DNA of 64,000 nucleotides from Linderina pennispora. Lineage: Eukaryota; Kickxellomycota; Kickxellomycetes; Kickxellales; Kickxellaceae. Shown piece after piece: positions 1-11,466 of the stretch. The notes under the pieces are model-generated. The model made no database searches. It had not been told where the DNA came from and saw only the letters and a program-made list of their open reading frames with translations. The translations under genes were made by a program, and so were the position numbers. The stretch is from contig NW_024468258.1 of the NCBI RefSeq assembly GCF_002104995.1, positions 737,101 through 801,100 of the forward strand. The letters run 5' to 3'. Every line of letters starts with the position of its first letter. Within the stretch, counting starts at the first letter, position 1.

Positions 1-1805
1 ACAATTGGCTCATCCTCCGTCTCAGACCCATCATCGGGCACGCCGGCCAGAAGAGTCGCAAGTCTGTGCGACTGCGGCGACATGATGTTGCCCTCGCTGC
101 CCAGCCCAACCTGGTGCTCTGGCGTCGTCTCCCTGCCAAGCATCGCTGCTCTGTGGTTCATGCCGTCCTCGCACCGCGGGCAGAAGAACTCGTCAGGAAG
201 ATTCTCCTCGTCAATGCCCACGCACTCAATGTGCAGCCAGAGACTGCAGTGGTCGCACTGCACCATAGGCAGGTCATCGCGGGCGCCCACAGGCCGGTCA
301 TGGCGCGGTCCACACACACAGTGGATGATGTGCTGCTCATTCTCGTCGGCCGAATAAAGCAGCGCCTCGAGCCGCGACGAGCAGTGCTGCTCGTGAGAGG
401 CGAGCTTCGAGTGATACTTGTACTGCTTGCCACAGTACTTGCACTCGGAGATAGGCCGGGGCGCCTTGGCCGCCGCTGCACCGCTGTTGTCATGGGAAGA
501 CGACGACTTTGCTGCCGTGCGTTTGGATGCAGGGCGTCCGCGCCCGCTCGTGGTCTTTTGCTCAGACACCGCCGCTTCAAACGCCGCCTGCGCCTTACGG
601 ACCGTGCGAGCCATATCCGAGAACCGGGACTCAGTGCGCTCGACCTGCTCGCGGTGGAGCTGGTCCAACCCGTTTCTTTGTAGGCTAAAAATCCCGCGAG
701 GGTCACCGATGACCGGGCAGCGCGGCCCCAGTACGGGGTCATAGTCGAGCAGGCCTCCAATCTCTGCCGCGACCGACGAGTCAAAGTTGAGGGCACGCTT
801 TGCTGAGCGCTTGGACGACGCACGCTGGTAGGCTGACGCCAGGATGCCAGAGAAGGCTGTGCCAGGGACCCGTGGCCCAGTGCTCGGAGGGGTTGGGTGC
901 ATAGACTCACCGGTGCTACACGCAACACCCTTGAACAGCTCGTAGGCAGGCGACGAGCTCCGGAAGCCAGCGCGATCCAGGGGCGAGATCGCAATTGGCG
1001 ACGACTCCACAGGCGAGACCGGCAGCGACATATGACCGTCGTTGCCCACCTGACCCGTGGCAGTAGAGGAGGCGGTCTCGGCAGTAGAGGAGGCGGTCTC
1101 GGCAGTAGACGGCTGGGATGAGGTTGCATTGCTTGCACGGTGCAGTCCAGAGAAATCAAGCGGCTTCAGGTTACGCTTGGGCAGACGCCGAAGCCGCACG
1201 TTGTTGCTGGTATGGCTCCCTGCCCTTATCACAATGTTACTGCCGTTGTTGTTGTCGGCGACAACATGGACTATCCGTGAGCGCAGCGTGCCACCAGCCT
1301 GTGGGTAGTTGTCGCTGCTGAAGCTGCCGAGCGGCGGAGGCAGTGCATATTTTGGCTGCTGCTGCTGCTGCTGCTGCTTCCGTTGAGCTTGCTGCTGTGC
1401 GCTGCGCAGAAAAGAGATATCGACTTTTTGAGCAACTCGGCGAGGGTTGGCAGGCATCCGCTTGGAACCTCTGGGAGATTTGCCGGCAAGTGCCATGGTG
1501 CGCCGATACTTGTTCTGGGACATTTGCTGCGCGGCCATGCCCAAAAGTGCTGGCTTTTGTTTTCTCGAGCCTGCGCCACCATGGACGGCTGCGGCGGCGG
1601 CAGCGTCAAGGTCAAACGACGGCGGGATGTTCTCTGCATTCTCCAGTGACCGCTTGTGAGACAGTGCAGCGCCGTGGCCAAGCACGATGTCGCCACTGTT
1701 GAACCCGCTTGAGAGGCTCTCGGCTCCACCACCTCCGCAGCTGCTCATATCGCTGGCCATCACAGCGTTGGCCCTGTTTGCAAGGGCCGCAAGTTCCCTG
1801 GCCAT
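1..1805 (-). CDS. C2H2 plus PHD finger nuclear protein, 3' end cut by window edge
   Basis: An open frame runs 601 codons from the ATG at 1805 to the window edge with no stop, so the C-terminus is missing. The first 450 residues are low complexity: poly-Ala, a poly-Gln run near 1350-1378, and a 21-nt tandem repeat at 1057-1100 giving TASSTAE units. A C2H2-like finger follows (C455, C458, H471, H474). Then comes a complete C4HC3 PHD finger with ligands C496, C498, C517, C520, H525, C528, C542 and C545. PHD fingers of this kind usually read histone H3 tails, so a chromatin role in the nucleus is inferred. The exact family was not recognised. The frame is clean with no visible intron. Confidence 0.8.
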   Translation of the reverse strand, partial: MARELAALANRANAVMASDMSSCGGGGAESLSSGFNSGDIVLGHGAALSHKRSLENAENIPPSFDLDAAAAAAVHGGAGSRKQKPALLGMAAQQMSQNKYRRTMALAGKSPRGSKRMPANPRRVAQKVDISFLRSAQQQAQRKQQQQQQQPKYALPPPLGSFSSDNYPQAGGTLRSRIVHVVADNNNGSNIVIRAGSHTSNNVRLRRLPKRNLKPLDFSGLHRASNATSSQPSTAETASSTAETASSTATGQVGNDGHMSLPVSPVESSPIAISPLDRAGFRSSSPAYELFKGVACSTGESMHPTPPSTGPRVPGTAFSGILASAYQRASSKRSAKRALNFDSSVAAEIGGLLDYDPVLGPRCPVIGDPRGIFSLQRNGLDQLHREQVERTESRFSDMARTVRKAQAAFEAAVSEQKTTSGRGRPASKRTAAKSSSSHDNSGAAAAKAPRPISECKYCGKQYKYHSKLASHEQHCSSRLEALLYSADENEQHIIHCVCGPRHDRPVGARDDLPMVQCDHCSLWLHIECVGIDEENLPDEFFCPRCEDGMNHRAAMLGRETTPEHQVGLGSEGNIMSPQSHRLATLLAGVPDDGSETEDEPI

Positions 1806-3526
1806 GCTTTTTCCAGAGATGAAAATATAGCCGTTGCGGGTTTACCTAGCAGACTAGAGTCAGGGCTTTGTTTTGGTCAGTTTCGATGAAAATATGCGAA
1901 TGAGAAAGTGCTATGAAAAGATTGGGTGGTGTGAAGGAGAAATGCAACAAGAGAGGAAAAGAAGAGCCCCAAGGCGCAATAATAGTAAAAAAAGTTGAGG
2001 CTCTACAGACAAAAAATTGTGACGAGCTGTGTTACAAAAAAAGCGCTGAGCCACCCGCGCGTGTCATTACAAAGGATGGCCGAGTGGCCTAACATCTTCC
2101 CCAGATATCGCTCCCACCATATATTGAAGGCGGGGGAGATGCGAGCCGGATATCTCGGAGGCACCAGCTTCTGCTCGCAAGCTCTACAAGGCCATTAGCT
2201 AAATAAAAAAACACACGCAAACAAACCGCCGGTACACGACACCCCTCCCACGCGCATCTTTCGCGCCCGCGTTCCACAAAAGGGCTCAATGGCAGGAAAT
2301 TAGTGCACTACCACATGAAGCGCCGGCTTGCAAGGCTGGTTGGGATGGGGTAGATCCCAAAGGTCGAGCTGATTTGCAGCCGCAGGGCGCATCTCAACTA
2401 CAGCAACAAATCATGCAAAAAAGGCATCCGCTTCTTATTGCGCTTCGTTCTCGTTTGACGATCGCGCCTCATGTTTACCTCTAGTGCCAGACTAATGCAG
2501 TGGTGACACGCAAGGGCACGGAGCGCCGATCGAGGGCAAGAGGGATGGGTGGGATAGTAGTGCAAGGATTCCGGCAACTCCAGAGACCAGCAGAATGACA
2601 CGCGGGTCCCGATGACCACCACATGGGAAGGGCTGGGCCCTGGACACATGCTGCAAAAAGGGGCGACAAAGAGAGCCTGGCAGGGAGAGGGATCGCAGTG
2701 GCAGCTCACACCAGTTGCCCTCTTGTCCAGGCATGGTACACCATGTATGCGCATTAACCACGGCGTGCCCTGTGTTTGGACGTTGAGCGGGAGACCAGAC
2801 GCATTCACCATATGTCATCCCACGATCATTATGCCATCAGGGTGCCAGTGTACTTACGAGTGCTTTAGAGTAGGCTGGTGCCAGATAGGGTGTGGACTAC
2901 TATAGTGATAGTAGCGAACGATCAAAGCTAGAAAAAAGACACAAAAAGCAGAGTATTAGAAGTAGAGGCAAGGACGAAAAAGAGAGCCTGGCAGTCCAGA
3001 CATTGGCAAGACAGGCCCAACCCAGCAAAACACTCATTCATCGCCGTGAACAATCGCCGAAAAGTTTAATGCTCTTTGAGACAGAATTCGCCATTGTTCT
3101 CGCTTGCATTGCCTCTTGCTTCGGGGGAGTTGTTCTTGCATGCACGTTTTGCGGGCATCTTGGAAACCGGATACCAGAGACACCACCACCTGGGTCTTTC
3201 CAGTAAACAGAAACCGGCTGGCACCTGTCATGCAGCAGCTTGGCCCGAGGCTGGCCAGCACTGGACAAATCCGTGGATCTGTGCCGATGCTGTCCAGACC
3301 GCCCGAAGATGACAATGGCCGCGAGGCGTGGAACTGCTTTGTGCTTGCAGATGTGGCAGACGGGAGGACTGTGCGACCTCCAAACATTGTTGCTGCTGTG
3401 CCTACTGCACTGCAAATGCAATACATCCAAACAATGGCTGGCGTCGATATGGTGCCACGAGCAACGGCCCCTGCTGCAGTCCAAGACTGGAGTTTCATTC
3501 GAAGTACAAAAACAGGTCCAAAGAGT
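1806..3526. other. Intergenic, no gene seen
   Basis: This stretch holds the promoter of the PHD protein gene and the 3' flank of the DNAJC3-like gene, both on the minus strand. Only short overlapping open frames without family resemblance occur. A D-arm-like string near 2078 resembles the start of a type II tRNA but has no matching acceptor or T arm. Confidence 0.5.
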
Positions 3527-5268
3527 CTAGAAGGGGAAGCCGCCGCCAGGGCCGCCAAAGTTGAACGCAAAATGCTGGCCGCTGCCGCCTTGCTGGAAGA
3601 ACATGGGCTTACCACCACCCGGACCGCCGTGCTGGAACATGAACGGATTGGCGCCGCCAAAGCCGCCTGGACCACCGTGGCCACCGGTCGGGTCGTTGGG
3701 ATCCTCACCCTGGTCGTAGCGGGTCCGCGTCTCCTCATCTGACAGCACCTCATACGCCATGTTGATCTCGGCCATCTTCTCCTCAACCTTGTCCTTGGGC
3801 AGGTCGCCGCGGTAACGGTCCGGGTGCCACTGGTGCGCCAGCTTGCGGAACGCCTTCTTAATGTCCCGTTGCGAAGCATCGCGCGGCACATCCAAGATCT
3901 TGTAGTAGTCCTTGCGCGCAGCCATGCGCTTCTTCTGCTCCAGCCGCATGCGCCGCTCGTGCATGCGCCGCTGGTGATCGGGACCGCCCCCGTTGGCCTG
4001 CTCAAGCGACGCAAACACAACCTGCGCCTGGTCGACCTCGTCGGTCTCCAACAGCGCCTCAAACTTGTTGCCCAACGCATCAGCATTTCCAGGCTCGGCC
4101 TCCAGAACACGGTCGCAGTGCTTCATCGCATGGTCCCACTTCTTTGTGTGCGTGTATCCCTCGCATGCAATGCCAGCCAGGTATGTGGCAAGCTTGGCCG
4201 GAACAGTGGCCGGGATTTCAGCATCGATGACGAACTGTGCGTACATCTGGTCCACATCGTCCAGCAGTCCAGGCTTGCCGTTGGCTGGCGCCACTCCTCG
4301 ATTGCACGCATTCCACTTGCCCTTTGCCTTGTCGCTCTCCAGCTTCTCGACCTTGCGTCCGAGCGCACGCAACCGCTTGAACACCGTCTGGCACATCTTA
4401 TTGTCCGGATCCGACTTTAGGCACCCACGCACGTGCTCCATCCCACGCTCAGATTCGTTCAGCGCAAGGTAGTGAAGATCGGCCAACTTTGCCTGCGTCT
4501 TCAGGTCCCCGGGATGGATGCGCACCAGCCGGCCAAGATCGGCGCTGGCACCCTCCAGATCTCCGCTGGCCATGCGGCAAGCAGCCCTTGTCTTGAGGAT
4601 TGATGTGTGCAACGGCGAGACACGGATGACCTTGGACGCCGAGTCGATGCACTCGCTGTACTTCTTCTCCGCAAGCGCTTTTGAAGATACATTCGCCATG
4701 TCGCGAGCCAGCGCAATCTTGTCTTTCTACAATTTCCTCGAGGGAAACATCCACATTTTAGTTTGCTTCGTGCCAGTGTGGAGACACTGATAAATAGTGA
4801 GACAGAGAGCCTGGAGTGTGAGCCACCCCGCCACGCCCACAAAACTGCTCCTCCACTTACCAATTCCTTTGACTTTTCGAAAATCTTGGCGTTGCCTGTT
4901 GTCACTTTGGCAATGTCGCTGTCGGCGCCGTCCAGGTCACCCTCGCGCAGATACACCTTGGCCCGCTGCAGATACGCCTGGTCAAAGTCGGGCTTGATCT
5001 CAATGGCACGCGAAAAGTCCTTGAGCGCCGATGAATGCTTGTTAATCGTCAGATACGTGGTTGCGCGCTTAAAGTACGTCAGGTAGTTCTGCGGGTCCTT
5101 GGCAATGGCTGCGTCGTAATGGCTGATAGCCTCACGGTACTTGCCATGCAACAGCAGGTTGTTGGCCTCCTCCAGATACTCCTGCGTTGTTGTCAGCTCG
5201 CCCGATGCCGAACCTGTGAGTGTGAGCAGCAGCAACGTCGCTGTGCCTGCAAGTAAGCCGCACTTCAT
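3527..5268 (-). CDS. ER luminal TPR-J-domain co-chaperone, DNAJC3/p58IPK-like
   Basis: Two exons, 5268-4861 and 4726-3527, joined across a 134-nt GT-AG intron (4860-4727) in phase 0, give 535 residues; human DNAJC3 has 504. The N-terminus is a signal peptide (hydrophobic LLAGTATLLLLTLTGSASG). TPR helix pairs cover most of residues 30-400. A J domain starts near residue 409 with DYYKILDVPRDAS and the diagnostic HPD motif in HQWHPDRYRG. The tail is Gly/Phe rich and ends GGGFPF, like the DNAJC3 C-terminus. Family knowledge: the TPR part binds unfolded luminal clients and the J domain stimulates BiP ATPase. No KDEL signal is present, as in DNAJC3. The frame is clean. Confidence 0.9.
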
Positions 5269-6574
5269 TCTGGAAAATAAAGGATAGTAGAGAATACGAG
5301 CGGAAAGGAGGTAATATACAAATAGAGTAGGAGAACTATCAACTGAGGCTGGCCAAAGAAAAGGGCACAAAGTTTGTAGAGGCAGAGCGCTGTTGAAGAA
5401 AGACAGAGGAGAGCTTGGCGAGACCCCAACTTGCAAACAGCATTTCATTTATACGTTGCCTCTCTCCACAGTCCGTTTCTAACTCTTCGTTCGTTGGCTG
5501 TCAATCCGCAGAACGTGGACCAACGAGCGGGCGCCAAAGCTGCAGTGCTGTGATCAGCTGCGGGTGCAGTATTAGATCGGCCGATCAACACAACTGCCTG
5601 TTTCGTTGGTAAAAACGATAGGTGAACTGAGATCCAAGACAGCCTCAGGGACCCTGGCAATGCATTAATTTTTTAGTGTCAAGCGCTTAGGCTATAAATT
5701 CATGAGTGTATCACTACCGTTTCAGGAGCCAACTCGATTGAGATAGCAGCCCCATGCACTCGCCATTGCGCTCTGACCGATGGCATGCCAATGCTTTCTC
5801 TTAGCATGGAAAATGATACAAAGTAGCAAAAACCTCCCTATTCGTTGAATACTTGACTAGCATGACATATAATTTAGTACATTTTCAAATGTCAAAACGA
5901 ATTCAACGTCCTAACGAGATCCGCAAATTCGGACATGCCAGCAATAGATGTGCAGTATTGTGCATATGCATGTTTGAAATGAACATTACAGACAATCCAG
6001 TATCAGCAGCTAGATGTCTGCCATCCGCTCTAAAAAGCTTGCAGTAATGACGAGTGGTATGCTGCAGTTTTCACATGGAGTGTAAGGATCGGACAGTAAT
6101 GACAATCGTGCATTTGTAAACACCTGGAAAACATAGCGTCACCATATTGGTATTACCTAATATTGGACATTGTGCAATTAATACATTGCTATATCAAACA
6201 GAGTACATGAACAAACAGTAGTCGTCCAGCGACCATCTCCTGGCATATACCGCACCCCTATTCGATACCCGTTTGTTGCTGCATGACAGATGCAACATTG
6301 TTTATTGGCACACTAGTTTTCGTGCTAGAAACATCCGATTGCACATGTGTGCTCGTGCCCATTCGCTGCAAAAGTTTCACAGCATGCTACTCTGGCGTAA
6401 ATATTAGACAATGCCCGGGTCAGCTGCCGCCAGCGGTCAGGTTAGGGCCACGTTCTCTGAACAGGCTTAAAAGGCGGCACGGATGCTGTCGTTGGAGCAG
6501 AGCATATTCTTCGCTCGTTTTTCTCACAACCTGCTCCTAACAGAATAAACACCTCCACCTTCCAACAATCCACA
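5269..6574. other. Divergent intergenic region, no gene seen
   Basis: This is the upstream region of both the DNAJC3-like gene (minus) and the small protein at 6575 (plus). The middle (5650-6400) is AT-richer than the flanks and holds no open frame with family resemblance. Confidence 0.5.
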
Positions 6575-6922
6575 ATGTTCAGACATTATCTGTATCCTCA
6601 AACCCGCCTGCGCCTGCAGTACCTCATCAGCCCCGCTGCTGCCCGTGGCGGTAGCCTGGTGTTTGCTCGTGCCTACGTCCCACCCGTTAGCCATCGCACA
6701 AACGACTACAACAAGATGCCTGCCCCGCACGAGGTGCTCGACAATCTGCACCCGGAGAAGTATAACGAGGCTCTGGCCTCAGTGATCGACGGCGAGTTCG
6801 ACATCGACACCGATCTGGGCGCGGCCTCAGTCAACAACATGGAGATCGAGCGCCGGCTCGCGGCCTCAATTGAGTTTGACCAGATGTTCAACAGCAAGGT
6901 GACCAACCGCCATATGGACTGA
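6575..6922 (+). CDS. Small orphan protein with mitochondrial-type N-terminus
   Basis: A 115-residue frame starts at an ATG preceded by a pyrimidine/adenine leader. The first 30 residues are rich in Arg, Leu, Ser and Tyr and lack acidic residues, as in matrix-targeting presequences. The rest is acidic, with DGEFDIDTDLG near residue 71, and ends NRHMD. I do not recognise the family. Codon use looks like the neighbouring real genes, with strong G/C third positions. It is flanked by ordinary intergenic DNA and shows no intron. Function is unknown; mitochondrial location is inferred from composition only. Confidence 0.6.
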   Translation: MFRHYLYPQTRLRLQYLISPAAARGGSLVFARAYVPPVSHRTNDYNKMPAPHEVLDNLHPEKYNEALASVIDGEFDIDTDLGAASVNNMEIERRLAASIEFDQMFNSKVTNRHMD

Positions 6923-7383
6923 GCCGCTCTGCTCTGCCACCTTTCCTCAAAACAATTTTTCACTGTGAATAACATTGTACCAAAGCCGATTGTCCACCCC
7001 CAGCTTGCCTGGATGCGCTGTGGCATGTAAGCCACCAGCGTAGCAAGAGTTTTCGAACGCCGAATGTCTGGGCAGCAGCCCAAGAGCGTCCATGTCCGTG
7101 ACTCAACTCCCCCGTCCTCGGTCTTCATGCCAGTCATCAAAGGATGCGCTGCGCGGATCGCCCCTGCTGCATCCTATCACAAACCATTTAGTAGTCAAAC
7201 CACTGAGATGGCAGTTTCGGAGTCCACGGTTGGGGGCTTGTCGGTGGGTGACCTTCTAGTGAAGAAAGAAAGCGCATAAATTGCAACTGCACCAGCTGCT
7301 TTTCAGTCTGCTCTTCCTGAGGTTTCGCTTTACACATTTTCGTACTTTTCTATCTTTGAAAGAAAAAGCGCGCTCACTCAACG
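6923..7383. other. Intergenic, promoter side of the PQ-loop gene
   Basis: 3' flank of the small protein gene and 5' flank of the PQ-loop gene, both plus strand. No supported gene. Confidence 0.5.
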
Positions 7384-8373
7384 ATGGGATACAACAAGGC
7401 TGCTAAGGAGACCTGTGCATGGCTTGGTTTGGTATTCTGGAGCTTCCAGCTTGCACCACAAGGCAACGTATCGAATCTCATGCAATCTGCACCTCTGGTC
7501 CAGCTGCTGGTGCTTGCCATTTGGAAGCCCCTGCAGACCGGAGCCTGTTTGTTATAAGTGAAGAGCTCATTTCCTACTTCCTCTGTAGCCTTCCCGTTCA
7601 CTGCGCTCAACTCTACTGACGCCTGTATCGTGGCCACTGCGGGTACGTAACTATACACATCTTTGTAATGTTTAGCCTGGCAAAACTACAAGCGTAAGTC
7701 CACCGAGGGCGTCTCCATTGTGATGCTCTACCTCTGGTATATCGGAAACATGCTGTACGGCGCATACGCAGTCGCCGACAAGCTCTACTTTGGACTTATC
7801 ATCCAGCCGCAGCTGTTTGCGCTCTTCACGCTGCTCAACATCCTCCAGGTTTACTGGTACCGGTACAAGTGGAGCATGACCAAGATTCTGTCTGCCAGTG
7901 CTGTTCTGTGCGCTCTATACGCGGGCCTGCACGTCGGAATCTGGAAGGGCGAGGAACACGCAATTGCCAAGCACGAGGACCGCGTGGTCACCTTCCTTGG
8001 TGTTCTGCCGGCTGTCTTCATCGCCGTTGGGTTCTTTCCCGAGTTCTACGTGTGCATCCAGGAGAAGTCGGTCGAGATGAGCAACTTCTTCCTGATGCTT
8101 GATATCAGCGGTGGCATGTTCAGCACTCTCAGCCTGGCATTCGACCATGAGTTCGACTATGTTGCGTCTATCACATATCTGATTGTGATCCTGCTGGACA
8201 TTATCCTGGCGCTGATGAAGCTGTACTTCCATCTCACCGGGACCCAAGGCATGGCGCACCACGGCGAAGCACCTGTGACCAAGGACATCCACGATGAAGA
8301 CAGCAGCACTGACCCGCGCGTCTCCAGCAGTAGTGCTCCCAAGAGCCTCGAGGAGGGCGGCATCCAGCACTAG
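7384..8373 (+). CDS. PQ-loop repeat membrane protein with a GC-AG intron
   Basis: Exon 1 (7384-7462) ends just after the first PQ motif (FQLAPQ). Exon 2 (7676-8373) resumes with NYKRKSTEGVSI, which is the usual continuation of a PQ loop. Joining them in phase 1 gives 258 residues. The implied donor is GC (AAG|GC at 7462/7463) with acceptor TTTAG at 7675. A second PQ occurs in the loop IIQPQLF. About seven hydrophobic helices follow the usual SWEET/PQ-loop plan, with a charged, Ser-rich cytosolic tail after residue 210. Members of this family move cationic amino acids, cystine or sugars across vacuolar or lysosomal membranes; the substrate here cannot be told. Confidence 0.8.
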
Positions 8374-8460
8374 AGGCGATCGATCTTTTCCAACTAGGTT
8401 CTACTTTTCTAATTTCCTCTCTATGAAGGACAACATATGAAGTACCTTGCACTCTCGCTC

Positions 8461-11022
8461 TCAGAAATGCAGCTGCATCCAAAAGTATGCCAGCCCGATG
8501 TTGGCGGCCAGCAGAACAAGCGACAGCTGCAGCGACTCGGAGCGAATGTCGAATGCCGAAATTACCAGGGTGAGGGCCACGATGTACGGCACGTCGGTTC
8601 GCGCAGCAGCATTGTCAGCAGAAGCCACCACATGCAAGACGTACACCTTGAGCAACATGACAGCGGTCTTGACACCAAACACCACATCCGACCAGCTTTG
8701 CTCGGCACGGCGCCGCTTAGTGGGAGCACCACCCTCAGCATCGCTGCTGTGCTTTTCCAATGGCCGCTTGCTTCCAGGTGCCGGAGCAGTACAGGCTGCA
8801 GTATCTTTTGCCTCTGCTGATGCTTCTTGCCTTGTCTGAATCTGCAGACCCGACAATGCCCGAGTGAGCTCTCGCGAATGCTCCTGAACACCGACACTAT
8901 GCCGTCTCCGCACACCTTCTCGTGGGGTGGATACACCTGATGGAACGACAAGGTACCCGCCATTTGACGCCTTGACTAACTCCAAGCCAGTGTTTGATGG
9001 CTTGGGCGATCTGTTGACGGCAGGTTGGCGCCTGGGTGCTGTTACTGACGACGATGACTCGAACTGCGCGTATGGTGCGTCAACGTACTCTGCCCCTCGG
9101 CGCGTATCTGCCTCGCTGTAGCGCCGGGGAGTAGCAAACCCTGGTGTGTCACCCCGGCTGCTTGCTGGTTCGGACTCGTGGATTTCGAATCTGGGCTCAT
9201 CCTGCTTGCGGCTGCACCAAAAGTTTCTGCGCTCGTTAACTTTCTGCTGGATGTCGGTGACATCCGGCCGCTTGTTCTCGTCGTGGTTGAGCAGGGACTG
9301 CATCAGTACACGCAGTTCTGAGGGAATCTCAGGCACATTGTGCTGGCGACGGATCTGCGAAAAATCTACATGTCGCAAAGCCAGCACATCTCGGCGCAGA
9401 ATATCCAAATCCTCAATGTTCGAGAACGGCAGCTGCGTGTAGCACAGATAATATAGCACCATACCCAACGACCACATATCCGATTTGGTCGAGTAGCTGT
9501 CCAGGTACCGTCCAGTCGCGTCAACTTCGAGCAGCTCTGGCGCCATAAATTCGAGCGTGCCTGTAGCACCGGTGCGATTGCGTTTCTCGATGTGCGACAG
9601 GACCTCGCACTCGCCGAAATCAGTCAGCATAATACGGGGCATCTCGCCGGTAGCACCCTTGTTTGCCGGGTCGCTCCAGTGAAGCAAAAGATTCATGTGC
9701 TTCAGGTCGCGGTGGATGATTTGCAGCTGATGCAGGTGCGCAAGTCCATTGCAAATGTCGGCAAAGAACGACCAGATCTGCTCGATCGATAGCATGTGCG
9801 GTCCACCATCGGCATTCAGCGAATCCTCAGTCGGCTGCTCTGGCATGGTCTTGACACGGCTAAGACGCCGCTTGCGACGCATGTCGAGAAGCTGCTTTCT
9901 CAGTGACGCCGATGGGTCTCCTGTATCATGTCCTGGCTGCTTCGGCTCCATGTACTCTTGCAGATTGCCGCCATTCGCGTACTCCATCAGGATGAACAGA
10001 CATGGAACCTTGGGGCCGAAGCTGGTCAGTTGGTGCATCTCGAGCCACGAGTGCTTGTACTCGACCACATTCGGATGCCGCAGACTCTCGAGGAGTTTCA
10101 CTTCTCGCAGCATGCGCTGCAGCCACTTGTGGTTGTTGCCCACAGGTACCTTTTTGACAGCATAGTGTCCAAGATACACGTTGTCGAGGATATGCTGGCA
10201 CGAAAATACTGAGCCACGCAGCCCTTTGCCTAGCTTTTTCTGCTCCGAAAAGAATCGATCATAATATCCCTGGTTGAACGAGTTGGCCGAGACACTAGGC
10301 CCATCATCATTATCACTGTCGCCATCCATTGTGGCTGATGAAGGCACTATTGGCGTTGCATCACTAGCCTCACCATCCATAGCAGCCAGAGGAGAGCCGA
10401 CGTCGCTCACATCCATACGGCCAGGGTCGATATTGTCGTCAACGCTGTCTGGTGGTCGTGGCGTGCTGGAACGAGTGTCGCTCCGGTCTGCCAGCACGTA
10501 CCGAGACTTCTGCAGCCTGAGAGACCGATCCAAGAGCTGGAAGTAGTCACGATCGACAGTGGCATTTGATGCCCCTCCCGCATCCTCAATGTGCTCATCG
10601 ATATGTGGCCCAAGTAGACGGCTGCTTCCTTGCGCTATCGGCCGGAAACACATCGGGCAAACATGCGGTGAGGCATGCGGGTCAAGCGTTCTATTTCGAG
10701 GTCTGCTGGCAATAGCCATTTCCTGGCTAACAGGAAGCGTCAACGGCTGCTGAACTGGATCACCGTACGGGAACACCAGGCCTTGGTTAACCACCGGCTT
10801 TACCTCGACCTCCTCGCTCTCGCGGTTATAGAGCACCACCTGGCCAGACGTCCGGTTGTATAAGATAACGCGCCATTCCGAGTACGGCACCAGCTGTGTG
10901 TTTTGGTTGATGGGCAGTAGCTGCCCGGAGGCTTCGTTCTCGTTGCTTGCTTCAGAGCCGGTGCGGCTGCCTGGGCCGTGCGAAAGCGACCGTCCTACCG
11001 TGCGCTGTCTGTTACGAGACAT
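8461..11022 (-). CDS. IKS1: IKS1-type Ser/Thr protein kinase with C-terminal membrane segments
   Basis: A clean 853-residue frame. The ATG at 11022 (MSRNRQRTVGR) is preferred to an upstream extension that lies in leader sequence. A CPMC/H-x3-H zinc-like motif sits near residue 125. The kinase domain spans roughly 255-560: glycine loop GKGLRGSVF near 262, VKK lysine, catalytic HRDLKHMN near 437, and DFGECE near 466. A long insert between the N and C lobes and the SYSTKSDMWSLG activation/APE region match yeast Iks1. The last 80 residues hold two hydrophobic helices, also a feature of IKS1 proteins. Substrates are unknown in yeast as well. Confidence 0.85.
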   Translation of the reverse strand: MSRNRQRTVGRSLSHGPGSRTGSEASNENEASGQLLPINQNTQLVPYSEWRVILYNRTSGQVVLYNRESEEVEVKPVVNQGLVFPYGDPVQQPLTLPVSQEMAIASRPRNRTLDPHASPHVCPMCFRPIAQGSSRLLGPHIDEHIEDAGGASNATVDRDYFQLLDRSLRLQKSRYVLADRSDTRSSTPRPPDSVDDNIDPGRMDVSDVGSPLAAMDGEASDATPIVPSSATMDGDSDNDDGPSVSANSFNQGYYDRFFSEQKKLGKGLRGSVFSCQHILDNVYLGHYAVKKVPVGNNHKWLQRMLREVKLLESLRHPNVVEYKHSWLEMHQLTSFGPKVPCLFILMEYANGGNLQEYMEPKQPGHDTGDPSASLRKQLLDMRRKRRLSRVKTMPEQPTEDSLNADGGPHMLSIEQIWSFFADICNGLAHLHQLQIIHRDLKHMNLLLHWSDPANKGATGEMPRIMLTDFGECEVLSHIEKRNRTGATGTLEFMAPELLEVDATGRYLDSYSTKSDMWSLGMVLYYLCYTQLPFSNIEDLDILRRDVLALRHVDFSQIRRQHNVPEIPSELRVLMQSLLNHDENKRPDVTDIQQKVNERRNFWCSRKQDEPRFEIHESEPASSRGDTPGFATPRRYSEADTRRGAEYVDAPYAQFESSSSVTAPRRQPAVNRSPKPSNTGLELVKASNGGYLVVPSGVSTPREGVRRRHSVGVQEHSRELTRALSGLQIQTRQEASAEAKDTAACTAPAPGSKRPLEKHSSDAEGGAPTKRRRAEQSWSDVVFGVKTAVMLLKVYVLHVVASADNAAARTDVPYIVALTLVISAFDIRSESLQLSLVLLAANIGLAYFWMQLHF

Positions 11023-11466
11023 TGTTGTACAAGCTTTGTTATTGAAATTGAGGTGAATGAATAATTGAGAAAAATAGCAATTGATAGCATTCTCGCGAAA
11101 GAGAGGAAGGGGGGAGACAAGTGGGGCGTGTTTGGTGATGGCGCCACACGCATTGGTCACAATCAACAGACCTCGACGTCATCACCGCCCCGGCTCAGAC
11201 ATCAAAATGCACATTTGCCAGGATCTGATCTATTCCACCAGGAACCGGCAGCGTCTCTGTGTATATCGCTTCACTCGACACAGCAATGCACAGGAGAATG
11301 CATGGATGGCTGACTGCTCAGACAGGTCCATAGCATCCCAATGTCAGTAGGTACCCGCTCTGACAGCATGTACCATCCTGTCACTACATCTACCGCCTGC
11401 TGCTTTTTCCTTGGCCATTGGAACTACACTTTCCCTATTAGCAAGTTTTATTGAATCCATATGCTT
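11023..11466. other. Intergenic
   Basis: Promoter of the kinase gene and 3' flank of the dioxygenase gene, both minus strand. Nothing else is seen. Confidence 0.5.

Noticed and set aside
158..1159. 333-codon minus-strand frame overlapping the PHD gene
   Set aside because: Out of frame with the complete PHD and C2H2 fingers; Arg/Ser/Pro shadow composition.
2070..2200. tRNA-like D-arm string (GGCCGAGTGG)
   Set aside because: No matching acceptor stem, anticodon arm or T-loop sequence within tRNA distance.
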